From assembly GCA_002364755.1 (NCBI GenBank), contig DEZI01000028.1, forward strand, positions 76,889-140,888: 64,000 nt of DNA, given 5' to 3'. Within the stretch, counting starts at the first letter, position 1. Each line of letters starts with the position of its first letter. The translations under genes were made by a program, and so were the position numbers. Below are positions 24,092 to 33,400 of this stretch, piece after piece. This stretch comes from Stenotrophomonas maltophilia (GTDB lineage Bacteria; Pseudomonadota; Gammaproteobacteria; Xanthomonadales; Xanthomonadaceae). Under the pieces are notes generated by a model that saw only the letters and a list, made by a program, of their open reading frames with translations, had not been told where the DNA came from and searched no databases.

Positions 24092-25360
24092 ATGAACATT
24101 GCCGTGGATGCAACTGCCCAACCGACCGAGGTTGAGCGAACTGAAATCCTGATCATCGGCGCCGGCCCGGCCGGCTCGGTCGCCGCGGCGATGCTGCGCC
24201 AGCAGGGCCGCCAGGTGCTGATGCTGGAGCGCCAGCAGTTCCCGCGCTTCTCGATCGGCGAGAGCCTGCTGCCGCAGAGCATGGAGTACATCGAGGCGGC
24301 CGGCCTGCTGCAGGACGTGGTGGAAGCTGGTTTCCAGCACAAGAACGGCGCGGCCTTCGTCCACGGCGAGGCACGCACCGCCTTCGATTTCCGGAAGAAG
24401 TTCTCGCCGGGCTGGGGCACCACCTACCAGGTGCAGCGCGCCGACTTCGACAACGTGCTGGCCCGCGGTGCCGAGCGCATGGGCACCACCCTGCGCTTCG
24501 GCGATGAAGTGCTGGCGGTGGAGGCCGGCGAGCACCCGGCGGTGAACGTGCGTCGTCCCGACGGCAGCGGGTACCGCATCGAAGCCGACTTCATTCTCGA
24601 TGCCTCCGGTTTCGCGCGCCTGCTGCCGCGCCTGCTGGACCTGGAATCGCCGTCCAACTTCCCGGTGCGCGGCGCGATCTTCTGCCACGTGCGCGACAAC
24701 ATCCCGGCCGAAGCGGATTTCGACCGCAACAAGATCCTCATCACTACCCACCCCGAGCACATCGACGTCTGGTACTGGACCATCCCGTTCTCCAACGGCT
24801 GCTGCTCGCTGGGCGTGGTGGCCGAGCCGTCGTTCTTCGAACGCTACGACGGTGACGACCTGCAGAAGCTGCAGGCCATCGTCGGCGAGGACCCGAACCT
24901 GACCGGCCTGCTGGCCAATGCCGAATGGGCCGTGCTGCCGGTGCGCCGCATCACCGGCTATTCGGCCAACGTCAGCTCGCTGTGGGGCCCAGGCTATGCG
25001 CTGCTCGGCAACGCCGGTGAATTCCTCGACCCGGTGTTCTCCTCCGGCGTGACCATTGCCTTCAAGTCAGCACAGCTGGCCAGCGAATGCCTGAAGCGCC
25101 GCTACGCCGGTGAAACCGTCGACTGGGAAGCCGAGTTCTCCATCCCGCTGCGCGCGGGGGTGAAGACCTTCCGCCGCTTCGTGGAAAGCTGGTACGAAGG
25201 CGGTTTCCAGAAGATCATCTACCACCCCGACCAGCAGCCGGACATCCGCGACATGATCTGCTCCATCCTGGCCGGCTACGCCTGGGACACCAACAACCCG
25301 TACGTGGCCGATCCCAGCGGCCGCCGCATGCGCGTGCTGGAGCAACTGTGCAGCGCCTGA
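24092..25360 (+). CDS. FAD-dependent oxidoreductase (halogenase-like flavoprotein), pigment cluster
   Basis: A 422-aa flavoprotein with the Rossmann dinucleotide motif GAGPAGSVAA starting at residue 23, FPRFSIGESLLPQS near residue 51, and a later GNAGEFLDPVFSSG, where FAD contacts usually fall. The layout is that of the tryptophan-halogenase/geranylgeranyl-reductase superfamily. Relatives occur in xanthomonadin and flexirubin clusters, where they may hydroxylate or halogenate the aryl end. I did not find the WxWxIP motif of true halogenases; WYWTIPFSNG near residue 228 is close. RBS: AAGGA before the ATG. Confidence 0.87.
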   Translation: MNIAVDATAQPTEVERTEILIIGAGPAGSVAAAMLRQQGRQVLMLERQQFPRFSIGESLLPQSMEYIEAAGLLQDVVEAGFQHKNGAAFVHGEARTAFDFRKKFSPGWGTTYQVQRADFDNVLARGAERMGTTLRFGDEVLAVEAGEHPAVNVRRPDGSGYRIEADFILDASGFARLLPRLLDLESPSNFPVRGAIFCHVRDNIPAEADFDRNKILITTHPEHIDVWYWTIPFSNGCCSLGVVAEPSFFERYDGDDLQKLQAIVGEDPNLTGLLANAEWAVLPVRRITGYSANVSSLWGPGYALLGNAGEFLDPVFSSGVTIAFKSAQLASECLKRRYAGETVDWEAEFSIPLRAGVKTFRRFVESWYEGGFQKIIYHPDQQPDIRDMICSILAGYAWDTNNPYVADPSGRRMRVLEQLCSA

Positions 25361-25905
25361 TCGCCCGCTTCGGCGCGGTGCTGCTGTGCCTGTTGCTGGC
25401 CGCCTGTGCCAGCCGCATGCCGCGCCCGCTGGTTGAACTGCCGCCGCTGCGCCTGCCGCCAGCCAGCCTGCCGGCGCCGCTGGCGCTGCAGCAGCAGCTG
25501 CATTTCCGCTTTGGCAGCCATGAACGCGACCTCGACGCACTGCTGGAAGCGGATGCGCAGCAGGTGCAGCTGGCCGTGCAGGCGATGGGCCAGACCGGCG
25601 TGCGCCTGCAGTGGGACGGCCAGCAGCTGACCCAGCAGCGTGCGCCGTGGTTGCCGCCGCAGGTGCGTGCCGAGCGCGTGCTGGATGACCTGCAGTTCGC
25701 CCTGTGGCCGACTGAAGCGATTGCCGCCGCGCTGCCGGCCGACTGGCAGGTGGTCGATGACGGCCACCAGCGCAGCCTCTCGCGCGATGGCCAGGTGTGG
25801 CTGCAGCTGCAGCGCCTGGACGGTGGCACCGTGCAGCTGGACAACCGCGCCGAGGGCTATGCCCTGCGCATCGAATCTATCGACATGGCCGGGCAGGATA
25901 AATGA
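25348..25905 (+). CDS. Pigment-cluster lipoprotein (DUF3261-like)
   Basis: A 185-aa protein with a lipoprotein signal peptide whose lipobox is LLAAC (Cys near residue 20), so it should be lipidated and sorted to the outer membrane. The rest resembles the LolB-like lipoproteins that follow the LolA-like and MMPL genes in aryl-polyene clusters, which suggests a receptor role at the outer membrane. It starts at GTG 25348 inside the flavoprotein gene and ends in an ATGA overlap with the ketosynthase gene. Confidence 0.75.
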   Translation: MQRLIARFGAVLLCLLLAACASRMPRPLVELPPLRLPPASLPAPLALQQQLHFRFGSHERDLDALLEADAQQVQLAVQAMGQTGVRLQWDGQQLTQQRAPWLPPQVRAERVLDDLQFALWPTEAIAAALPADWQVVDDGHQRSLSRDGQVWLQLQRLDGGTVQLDNRAEGYALRIESIDMAGQDK

Positions 25906-27092
25906 GCGCAGCGATTTACCTGAACGACCTCGGCGTGGTCTGCGCGCTCGGTGAAGGCCGCGCGGCCGTGGCCGCTGCCCTGTTTGCCGATGCACCGGGC
26001 GGCCTCAGCGACAACGACACCCTGCTGCCGGGCCAGACCCTGGCGCTGGGCGAAGTCCGCACGCCGCTGCCGGCGCTGGACGATGTGCCAGTGGCCCTGC
26101 GTGGCCGCAACAACGCACTGCTGGATGCGGCGCTGGCGCAGATCGCGCCGTCGGTGCAGGCCGCCATCGCCCGTTACGGTGCGCAGCGGGTAGCGGTGGT
26201 GCTGGGCACCAGCACCTCGGGCATCGGTGAATCCGAGCAGGCCCTGCGCACCCGCGCCGAGACCGGTGAGTGGCCGCAGGGCTTCGACTACGCCCAGCAG
26301 GAAATGGGCACCGCCGCGCAGTTCGTGCGCCAGCGCAGCGGTGCGCTGGGCCCGGCCTGGACGCTGTCCACTGCCTGTTCTTCCAGCGCCAAGGCGCTGA
26401 TGTCGGCCGCGCGCCTGCTGCGCGCCGGCATCGTCGATGCGGTCATCGCCGGTGGCGCCGATTCGCTGTGCCGCTTCACCGTGGCCGGCTTCAGTGCGCT
26501 CGAGTCCGTGTCGGCACAGCGCTGCAACCCGTTCTCGCAACACCGCTGCGGCATCAACATCGGCGAAGGTGCCGCGCTGTTCCTGCTGACCCGCGCCGCC
26601 GGCCCGGTGCAGTTGGCCGGCTGGGGCGAATCGGCCGACGCCCACCACATGTCCGCGCCCGACCCGAAGGGACTGGGTGCGATCGACGCCCTGCAGCAGG
26701 CACTGCAGCGTGCCGGCTGGGATGCAGGCGACGTGGATTACGTGAACCTGCACGGCACCGCCACCGGGCACAACGATGCGATGGAAAGCGTGGCCGTGGC
26801 CCAGGTGCTGGGCACCTCGGTGCCGGCCAGCTCGACCAAGCCGCTGACCGGCCACACCCTCGGCGCCTCCGGCGCGATCGAGGCGGCCGTGTGCTGGATC
26901 CTGCTGGCCGAGAATCCCGGTCACCGGCTGCCGACGCACTGGTGGGATGGCAGCGCGGATCCGGCCCTGCCGGCATTGCCGCTGGTCGCCCCGGGCGCGC
27001 GCCTGGACCGGGCGCCGCAGCGGGTGCTGAGCAATTCCTTCGCCTTCGGCGGCAGCAATGCCGTGCTGGCACTGCAGGGGGTGGCCGCATGA
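25902..27092 (+). CDS. Beta-ketoacyl-ACP synthase (FabF/FabB-like), pigment cluster
   Basis: A 396-aa condensing enzyme with the complete triad: Cys159 in STACSSSA, His284 in NLHGTATGH and His318 in KPLTGHTLG. It elongates the ACP-bound aryl-polyene chain. The protein is shorter at the N-terminus than housekeeping FabF, and the cluster has a second ketosynthase (28275-29513) that differs clearly. The two may form a heterodimer or handle different steps. The stop overlaps the next gene (ATGA). Confidence 0.92.
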   Translation: MSAAIYLNDLGVVCALGEGRAAVAAALFADAPGGLSDNDTLLPGQTLALGEVRTPLPALDDVPVALRGRNNALLDAALAQIAPSVQAAIARYGAQRVAVVLGTSTSGIGESEQALRTRAETGEWPQGFDYAQQEMGTAAQFVRQRSGALGPAWTLSTACSSSAKALMSAARLLRAGIVDAVIAGGADSLCRFTVAGFSALESVSAQRCNPFSQHRCGINIGEGAALFLLTRAAGPVQLAGWGESADAHHMSAPDPKGLGAIDALQQALQRAGWDAGDVDYVNLHGTATGHNDAMESVAVAQVLGTSVPASSTKPLTGHTLGASGAIEAAVCWILLAENPGHRLPTHWWDGSADPALPALPLVAPGARLDRAPQRVLSNSFAFGGSNAVLALQGVAA

Positions 27093-27547
27093 GCCTGCCC
27101 CTGTTCGCGATCGAAGACGTGGTGCCGCACCGCCAGGACATGTGCCTGCTGGAGCGCATCGTGCGCTGGGACCAGGACAGCATCGAGGCCGAGCTGGTGG
27201 TGCCCGCCGCGGGGCTGTTCATCGAGGACGGCGGCGTGCCGGCCTGGATCGGCATCGAATACATGGCGCAGGCCATCGCGGCCTGGGCCGGTTGCCGTGC
27301 CCGCGTCGCCGGCAACCCGCCGCAGCTGGGCTTCCTGCTCGGCAGCCGGCGCTACACCAGCCGGCGCAGCAGCTTCCCCAGCGGCAGTGTGCTGCGCGTA
27401 CACGCGCGCTGCGAGCTGTTGGGTGACAATGGGCTAGGGATGTTCGCCTGCCGGATCCTGGCAGGCGATGAAGAATGGGCGGTCGCCAACGTGTCGGTGT
27501 TCGAACCGGCCGACTCGATGGCCTATCTGGAGAGTGGACAGGCATGA
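27089..27547 (+). CDS. ApeP-type 3-hydroxyacyl-ACP dehydratase, pigment cluster
   Basis: A 152-aa hotdog protein. The N-terminal VVPHRQDMCLLERIV and the GVPAWIGIEYMAQAIAAWAG stretch (near residues 49-68) match the FabZ-like dehydratase subgroup of aryl-polyene clusters. It should create the double bonds of the polyene with the reductase and ketosynthases. The protein overlaps both neighbours by four bases (ATGA), so stoichiometry with the ketosynthase and ketoreductase is probably controlled. Confidence 0.88.
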   Translation: MSLPLFAIEDVVPHRQDMCLLERIVRWDQDSIEAELVVPAAGLFIEDGGVPAWIGIEYMAQAIAAWAGCRARVAGNPPQLGFLLGSRRYTSRRSSFPSGSVLRVHARCELLGDNGLGMFACRILAGDEEWAVANVSVFEPADSMAYLESGQA

Positions 27548-28275
27548 CAGGGAATCGAAGCGTGCTGGTGACCGGCGCCAGCCGGGGCATCGGCCGGGCC
27601 ATTGCGCTGCGCATCGCGCGCGACGGCTTCGACGTGGTGGTGCATTGCCGCAGCCGCGTGGAGGAAGCACAGGCCGTAGCGGCCGAGATCCAGGCACTGG
27701 GCCAGCAGGCCCGCGTGCTGGCCTTCGACGTGGCCGACCGGGTCGCCGCGCGTGCGGCGCTGGAAGCGGACGTGGAAGCGCATGGCGCCTGTTACGGCGT
27801 GGTCTGCAACGCCGGCATCGCCCGCGACGGCGCTTTCCCGGCGCTGTCCGAGGACGACTGGGACCAGGTCATCCACACCAACCTGGATGGCTTCTACAAC
27901 GTGCTGCACCCGCTGATCATGCCGATGGTGCGGCGGCGCAAGCCGGGCCGCATCGTCACCCTGTCCTCGGTGTCCGGCGTTGCCGGCAACCGCGGCCAGG
28001 TCAACTACAGTGCGGCCAAGGCCGGCATCATCGGTGCCACCAAGGCGCTGGCGCTGGAACTGGCCAGCCGCCAGATCACCGTCAACTGCGTGGCCCCGGG
28101 CCTGATCGAGACCGACATGCTGAACGAAGAAGTGGTCGACCATGCGCTGAAGCTGATCCCCGCCGGCCGTGTCGGCCGTCCGGAGGAAGTGGCCGCCACC
28201 GTCGCCTTCCTGCTGTCCGAGCCGGCCGGCTACATCACCCGCCAGGTGATTTCAGTGAACGGAGGCATGATCTGA
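27544..28275 (+). CDS. 3-oxoacyl-ACP reductase (FabG-like), pigment cluster
   Basis: A 243-aa short-chain dehydrogenase/reductase with the NADPH-binding TGASRGIGRA (residues 10-19), CNAGI (89-92) and the catalytic set Ser142, Tyr155 and Lys159 (NYSAAKAG). It reduces the 3-keto intermediate before dehydration. Its stop shares one base with the next ATG (TGATG). Confidence 0.93.
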   Translation: MTGNRSVLVTGASRGIGRAIALRIARDGFDVVVHCRSRVEEAQAVAAEIQALGQQARVLAFDVADRVAARAALEADVEAHGACYGVVCNAGIARDGAFPALSEDDWDQVIHTNLDGFYNVLHPLIMPMVRRRKPGRIVTLSSVSGVAGNRGQVNYSAAKAGIIGATKALALELASRQITVNCVAPGLIETDMLNEEVVDHALKLIPAGRVGRPEEVAATVAFLLSEPAGYITRQVISVNGGMI

Positions 28276-29513
28276 TGGCTGCCGATCGTCGCGTGGTGGT
28301 CACCGGTGCCGCCGCCATCAGTCCGCTCGGCCATGACTGGCCGACCATCGAGGCGCACCTGCGCAGCTGCCGCAATGCGGTGCGCACGATGCCCGAGTGG
28401 GATGTCTACGCCGGCCTGAACACCAAGCTGGCTGCACCGGCGCAGGACTATGACCTGCCGCCGAACTACAACCGCAAGACCACCCGCTCGATGGGCAAGG
28501 TCGCCATCATGTCGGTGCGCGCCACCGAAGTGGCGCTGCGCGAAGCGGGCCTGTTCGAGCACCCGGTGCTGCGCAGCGGCCGTGCCGGCGTGGCCTACGG
28601 CTCGTCCTCGGGCAGTCATGAAGCCACCGGCGAATTCGGCCGCATGCTGCACGAATTCACCACCGACGGCATCAGCGCCACCACCTACCTGAAGATGATG
28701 AGCCACACCGCGCCGGTCAACATCGGCGTGTTCTTCGGCCTGTCCGGGCGCGTCTACACCACCTCCAGCGCCTGCACCTCGGGCAGCCAGGGCGTGGGCG
28801 CCGGCTACGAAGCCATCCGCAGCGGCAAGCAGACGGTGATGGTGGCCGGCGGTGCCGAACAGCTCGACGCCACCGCCGCGGCGGTGTTCGACACCCTGTT
28901 CGCCACCAGCACGCGCAACGATGCACCGCACACCACCCCGCGCCCGTTCGATGCCGGCCGCGATGGCCTGGTGCTGGGCGAGGGCGCCTGCACGCTGATC
29001 CTGGAAGACCTGGAACACGCACAGGCCCGCGGCGCGACGATCCTCGCCGAGATCGTCGGCTACGGCACCAACAGCGACGGCCAGCACGTCACCCAGCCCA
29101 GCGCCAACACCATGGCCCAGGCCATGCGCCTGGCGCTGGAGGATGCCGGCCTGCAGCCGTCGCAGATCGATTACGTGAACGCCCACGGCACCGCCACCGA
29201 CCACGGTGACATCGCCGAGACCCAGGCCACCGCCCAGGTCTTCGGCAACCGCATGCCGATCAGCTCGCTGAAGAGCTACGTCGGCCACATGCTGGGGGCC
29301 TGCGGCGCGTTCGAAGCCTGGATGAGCATCGAGATGATGCGCGCCGGCTGGTTCGCCCCGACCCTCAACCTGGGCGAGGTCGACCCGCGTTGCGGCCAGC
29401 TCGATTTCATCACCGGACAGGGCCGCGAACTGCAGGCCGAGTACGTGATGAGCAACAATTTCGCCTTCGGTGGCATAAACACCTCGCTGGTGTTCCGCCG
29501 CTGGAGCGAATGA
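28275..29513 (+). CDS. Beta-ketoacyl-ACP synthase II-like, pigment cluster
   Basis: A 412-aa ketosynthase with Cys167 in SSACTSGS, His304 in NAHGTATDHG and His338 in KSYVGHMLG, the full condensing triad. It follows fabG-like directly and is the last enzyme gene of the cluster. Together with the earlier ketosynthase and the Cys-less synthase-like protein it supplies three thiolase-fold subunits for the polyene synthase. Confidence 0.93.
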   Translation: MAADRRVVVTGAAAISPLGHDWPTIEAHLRSCRNAVRTMPEWDVYAGLNTKLAAPAQDYDLPPNYNRKTTRSMGKVAIMSVRATEVALREAGLFEHPVLRSGRAGVAYGSSSGSHEATGEFGRMLHEFTTDGISATTYLKMMSHTAPVNIGVFFGLSGRVYTTSSACTSGSQGVGAGYEAIRSGKQTVMVAGGAEQLDATAAAVFDTLFATSTRNDAPHTTPRPFDAGRDGLVLGEGACTLILEDLEHAQARGATILAEIVGYGTNSDGQHVTQPSANTMAQAMRLALEDAGLQPSQIDYVNAHGTATDHGDIAETQATAQVFGNRMPISSLKSYVGHMLGACGAFEAWMSIEMMRAGWFAPTLNLGEVDPRCGQLDFITGQGRELQAEYVMSNNFAFGGINTSLVFRRWSE

Positions 29514-29578
29514 TCCACCGCCCCACACCGCGTTCCACACCGCGCCCCACCCCGCACCCCGAACAAGGAGAAGTTTCG

Positions 29579-30019
29579 ATGCGTCGTACCCTGATGATCG
29601 CCACGGCCACCGCACTGCTGGCCCTGACCACCACCGCCTCGGCCCGCGACACCCGCGTCGAGCAGTCCCTGCGCGAGCTGGTCAGCTCGCAGGCCGCCAA
29701 GGATGCCGGCATCGACGGCAGCGTGCGCTTCTACCTGGCCGGCCAGCCGGTCAGCGTGCAGCAGCGCCTGGGCGAGGACGTGACCAACAAGAAGACCAAC
29801 GCCGCCAACAAGAGCGACGAGGAAGCCTGCCGCTGGGTGGCCCTGTCGGCGCTGCGCGCGCTGCAGGATGGCGCCAAGTCGCGCGGCGCCAATGCCGTGG
29901 TCGACATCGTCAGCTACTACAAGAAGAACGAGTTCAAGAGCGCGACCAACTACGAATGCTACGCCGGCGCGATTCTGGCGGGCGTGGCGCTGAAGGGCAC
30001 CTACGCCAAGGTGAAGTAA
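29579..30019 (+). CDS. Exported 146-aa protein at the end of the pigment operon
   Basis: The signal peptide MRRTLMIATATALLALTTTASA precedes a small domain containing CRWVALSALRALQDGAKSRGANAVVDIVSYY. Its ANAVVDIV stretch vaguely recalls YbjQ-type pentamer proteins, but I do not assign it. AAGGAGAA precedes the ATG. It lies 65 bp after the last ketosynthase gene and before the terminator, so it is probably transcribed with the pigment operon. Its role is unknown. Confidence 0.75.
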   Translation: MRRTLMIATATALLALTTTASARDTRVEQSLRELVSSQAAKDAGIDGSVRFYLAGQPVSVQQRLGEDVTNKKTNAANKSDEEACRWVALSALRALQDGAKSRGANAVVDIVSYYKKNEFKSATNYECYAGAILAGVALKGTYAKVK

Positions 30020-30074
30020 CTGCTGGAGATGGCGGTCCCTGCCTGAACGCCATCGCCACATTGCTGAACCCCAT

Positions 30075-30125
30075 CGGGGAAACGCCGTCGATCGCGCCGC
30101 CATCGTCGCGCGACGGCTTTCCCCG
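30075..30125 (+). terminator. Candidate terminator of the pigment operon
   Basis: Long imperfect inverted repeat: the left arm CGGGGAAACGCCGTCG (30075-30090) pairs with CGACGGCTTTCCCCG (30111-30125) around a 20-base loop. There is no long T run. It closes the 17-kb operon, 56 bp after the last stop codon. Confidence 0.55.
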
Positions 30126-30178
30126 GTGTCGGCTTTCCGACACAATCATGGCTCTTCCCGGGTTATCGTCCCGCGGAC

Positions 30179-30439
30179 ATGCACGCCTACGTCTATAAAA
30201 GCCAACTCAAGCCGGACACCTACGTCTATCTCGCCCGTCGTGATGATTTCAGCGCGCTGCCTGCGCCGCTGGTCACCTCGCTGGGTGCGCTGTCGTTCGT
30301 CCTCGAAGTGACCCTGGATGCGCAGCGCCGGCTGGCCCAGGCCGACCCGGACAAGGTCCGCAGCGAGCTGACCGAGCGGGGTTTCTACCTGCAGGTGCCG
30401 CCGTCGGTGACCAGCATGATGCGGCGCCACTATGACTGA
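30179..30439 (+). CDS. ycgL: YcgL domain protein
   Basis: An 86-aa cytoplasmic protein that fits the YcgL (DUF709) family over its whole length: MHAYVYKSQLKPDTYVYL at the N-terminus, then LGALSFVLEVTL and a C-terminal GFYLQVPPS. The family's biochemical role is not established. The stop overlaps the ankyrin gene by 8 bp. Confidence 0.88.
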   Translation: MHAYVYKSQLKPDTYVYLARRDDFSALPAPLVTSLGALSFVLEVTLDAQRRLAQADPDKVRSELTERGFYLQVPPSVTSMMRRHYD

Positions 30440-33400
30440 GCTGTCGCGCCCACGCGCACTGTCGATCGCCTTCGTCCTCGGCGCCGTGCTGGCGCTGGCC
30501 TCGGTCGTGGGTGGGCTGCCAGGTGCCGTGCTCGCTGCGCTGGCACAGCCGGCGTTCGCGCTGGGCGTGTCGTGGTGGCGGCGCAGCCGCACGCTGCAGG
30601 CTCCGAAGCTGGTCGCGCGGCAGGAGCTGCCGGCGCTGGCGGTGCTGTGGGCCGCGGCCCCGGCAGGCCTGGCGCTGCTGCTGGCGTGGCCGCTGGCCGC
30701 GCTGCGTGACAGCGGCAGCCTGGCCGCCGTGCTGGGTCTGAGCGTGCTGGTCAGTGCCGGCCTGCTGGCCGCGTGGCGCACCTGGCCATTGTGGAACGAT
30801 GTCGAACGCCTCGATGGCAGCCTCGCCCAGCATTGGCACGCCCTGGCCGGGCGTGACCTGACCGCCTGGCGTGGCCTGCTGGTGGCGGCGATCGTGGTCG
30901 CCCTGGCCGCGCTGATCGTGCTGCCGGCGTGGCCGGGCCTGTTGCCGGAAGGCGCCGGTTGGCCTGCCGCACTGGCCACGCTCGCGCTGTCGCCGGTGCT
31001 GCACCTGCTGCTGCAGCGCGTGGCACCGGCGCCGATGGTCAGCCTGCGCAGCACCGCCCAGGATCTGCCCAGCGGCGATGCCGAAGCGCTGTTCAATGCC
31101 GCCGCCGAAAGCACGCCGCTGGAAGCGATGGCACCGCAGGAACTGACCCCGGCCCTGTACGAAGCCGCGCGCCACGGCCGCATCGACCGCGCGCTGCAGC
31201 TGCTGCAGGCCGGTGCCGATCCGCACGCGCTGCCGGACCCGAACTGGCGCGACCAGCGCAGCCTGGCGGTGCTCGCAGCGGTGCTGCCCGACCTGCGCCT
31301 GCTGCGCGAGCTGATCGGTCGCGGCGTTGACGTCAATGCCCCGCACCGTGGCATGACCCCGCTGCTGGCCGCGACCCGCGACAGCTGGCATGGCCGCCCT
31401 GAAGCGGTGATGACCCTGTTGGCCAACGGCGCCGATTCACGCGCGATGGACAGTGATGGCAACACCCCGCTGCACCACGCCGCGCGCAGCTCCGACCCGG
31501 GCGTGGCCGCGCTGCTGCGCGATGCAGCCGCCGAAGTGGATGCGCTCAATACCGAGGGCTGGTCGCCGTTGGCGGTGGCCTGCCAGGTCGGCAACTGGCG
31601 CCTGGCCCGCTTCCTGCTCGAACGCGGTGCGCGCAGCGAACCCAGCGAAGGCACTCCGGTGCTGCTGGCCGCCGCCGCCACCGAGGACGACGATCCAGCT
31701 GGCGTGCAGCTGCTGCTCAAGCACAAGGCGCGCGCCGATGCGCGCGACCGCCAGCGTCGCAGCGCACTGCACGAAGCCGCCCTGGCCGGCCATGTCGAGA
31801 TCATCGGCGTGCTGCTCGGTGCTGGCGCCAACCTGGAAGCGCGCGATGCGCTGGGCCGCACGCCGTGGCTGGAAGCGGCCCGTGCCGGTCGCGCCGCGGT
31901 CATCGAGCACCTGCTGCCGCACAAGCCGGACCTGATGGCGGTCGATGGCGAAGGCCGCAACGCCGTGCTGCTGGCCGCGATGGCCGAGGATGTCTCGCCG
32001 CTGCTGGTCAAGCGCCTGGTCGACCTGGGCATCGCTGCCGATGCCAGCGATCCGCTCGGCCGTCGTGCGGTGGACTACGCCGCCGAAGCCGGGCGCTGGG
32101 CGATCGTGGCCCTGCTGGACCCGTCCTACCCGCTGCCGGCCGCGGTCAGCGATGGCCTGGCCGAGCGCGGTGAAGCCGAGAGCGCCAGCGGCCTGCTGCC
32201 CGACCGTCCGCCGCTGACCCTGCTGCGCGAAGCGCTGGGCTTCGGCAATACCGAAGGCATGGCCGCGCTGGCCAAGCTGTGCCATCCAGATGAGCTGGGC
32301 GGCCTGCTGCTGGACCCGGAGCTGGCGCTGGAACCGCGCGCGGTCGACTGGCTGCTGGTCCATGGCGCCGACCCGTACGTGCGCGATGCCTGTGCCGATA
32401 CCCCCATGTTCGCCCTGCTGTCGCGTGGCATCGACGCAGTGCCGGCGCTGCAGGTGATGCTGCAGCGTGGCCTGTCGCCGGCCGGCCGCGGTGGCCTGGC
32501 GCGCTTCCTTGCCGCCTGCGCACAGCACGACCAGGCCGCGCGCGGCCTGGAACAGCTGGCGCTGGAATTGCTTGAACGCGGCGCCGATCCATTTGCCGCT
32601 TCGCCGGCCGGTGACCCGCCGCTGTCGCTGGCGGTGCGCCTGGGCTGGCTGCGCCTGCAGCAGGCCCTGCTCAATGCCGGTGTCGATCGCGAAGCCCGCG
32701 ACAGCCACGGCATGACCGCCCTGCACCTGGCCACTGCGCTGGCCCGCGAAGGCGCGCTGAAGCTGCTGGTGCAGCACGGTGCATCGCCGGAAGCGCGTGC
32801 CGCCGATGGCCAGACCCCGCTGGGCGTGGCGCTGTCGATCGGCCGCCGCGACCTGGCCGACTGGCTGGATTGGCGGGTGTGGCCGCTGCCGCGCCGCACC
32901 CTGCGCGAAAGCGACCTGCCGGCCGCCGCCATGGCCGGCGACGTGGATGCCGTGCGCCGCTTGAACGACCTCGGCTTTGCCATCGACGCCGTCGATGCGC
33001 AGGGCTGCACCGCACTGCTGCGTGCGGCCGGCGGTGGCCATCTGGCGGTGGTCGACCTGCTGCTGGCGCGTGGCGCCGATCCGCAGCACGGCGCCGCCAG
33101 TGGCGCGACCCCGCTGTCGGCGGCGGTCAGCATGCGCCAGGTGGATATCGTCTCGGCCCTGCTCGATGCCGGCGCCCAGCTGGAACACCGCCTGCCGGGC
33201 GGAGTGACCGTGCTGATGCTGGCCTCGGCGCTGGGCCTGCCGGACATCGTCGCGCGCCTGCTCACCGCCGGTGCCGACGTGCACGCCGGCGATGCGCAGC
33301 AGCTGGGCCCGCTGCACTGCGCGGCGCTGTACGGTTTCAGCGCCCGCGACCGTTCGCGCCTGCTGGCTCTGCTGGATACGCTGCTGCTGGCCGGCGCCGA

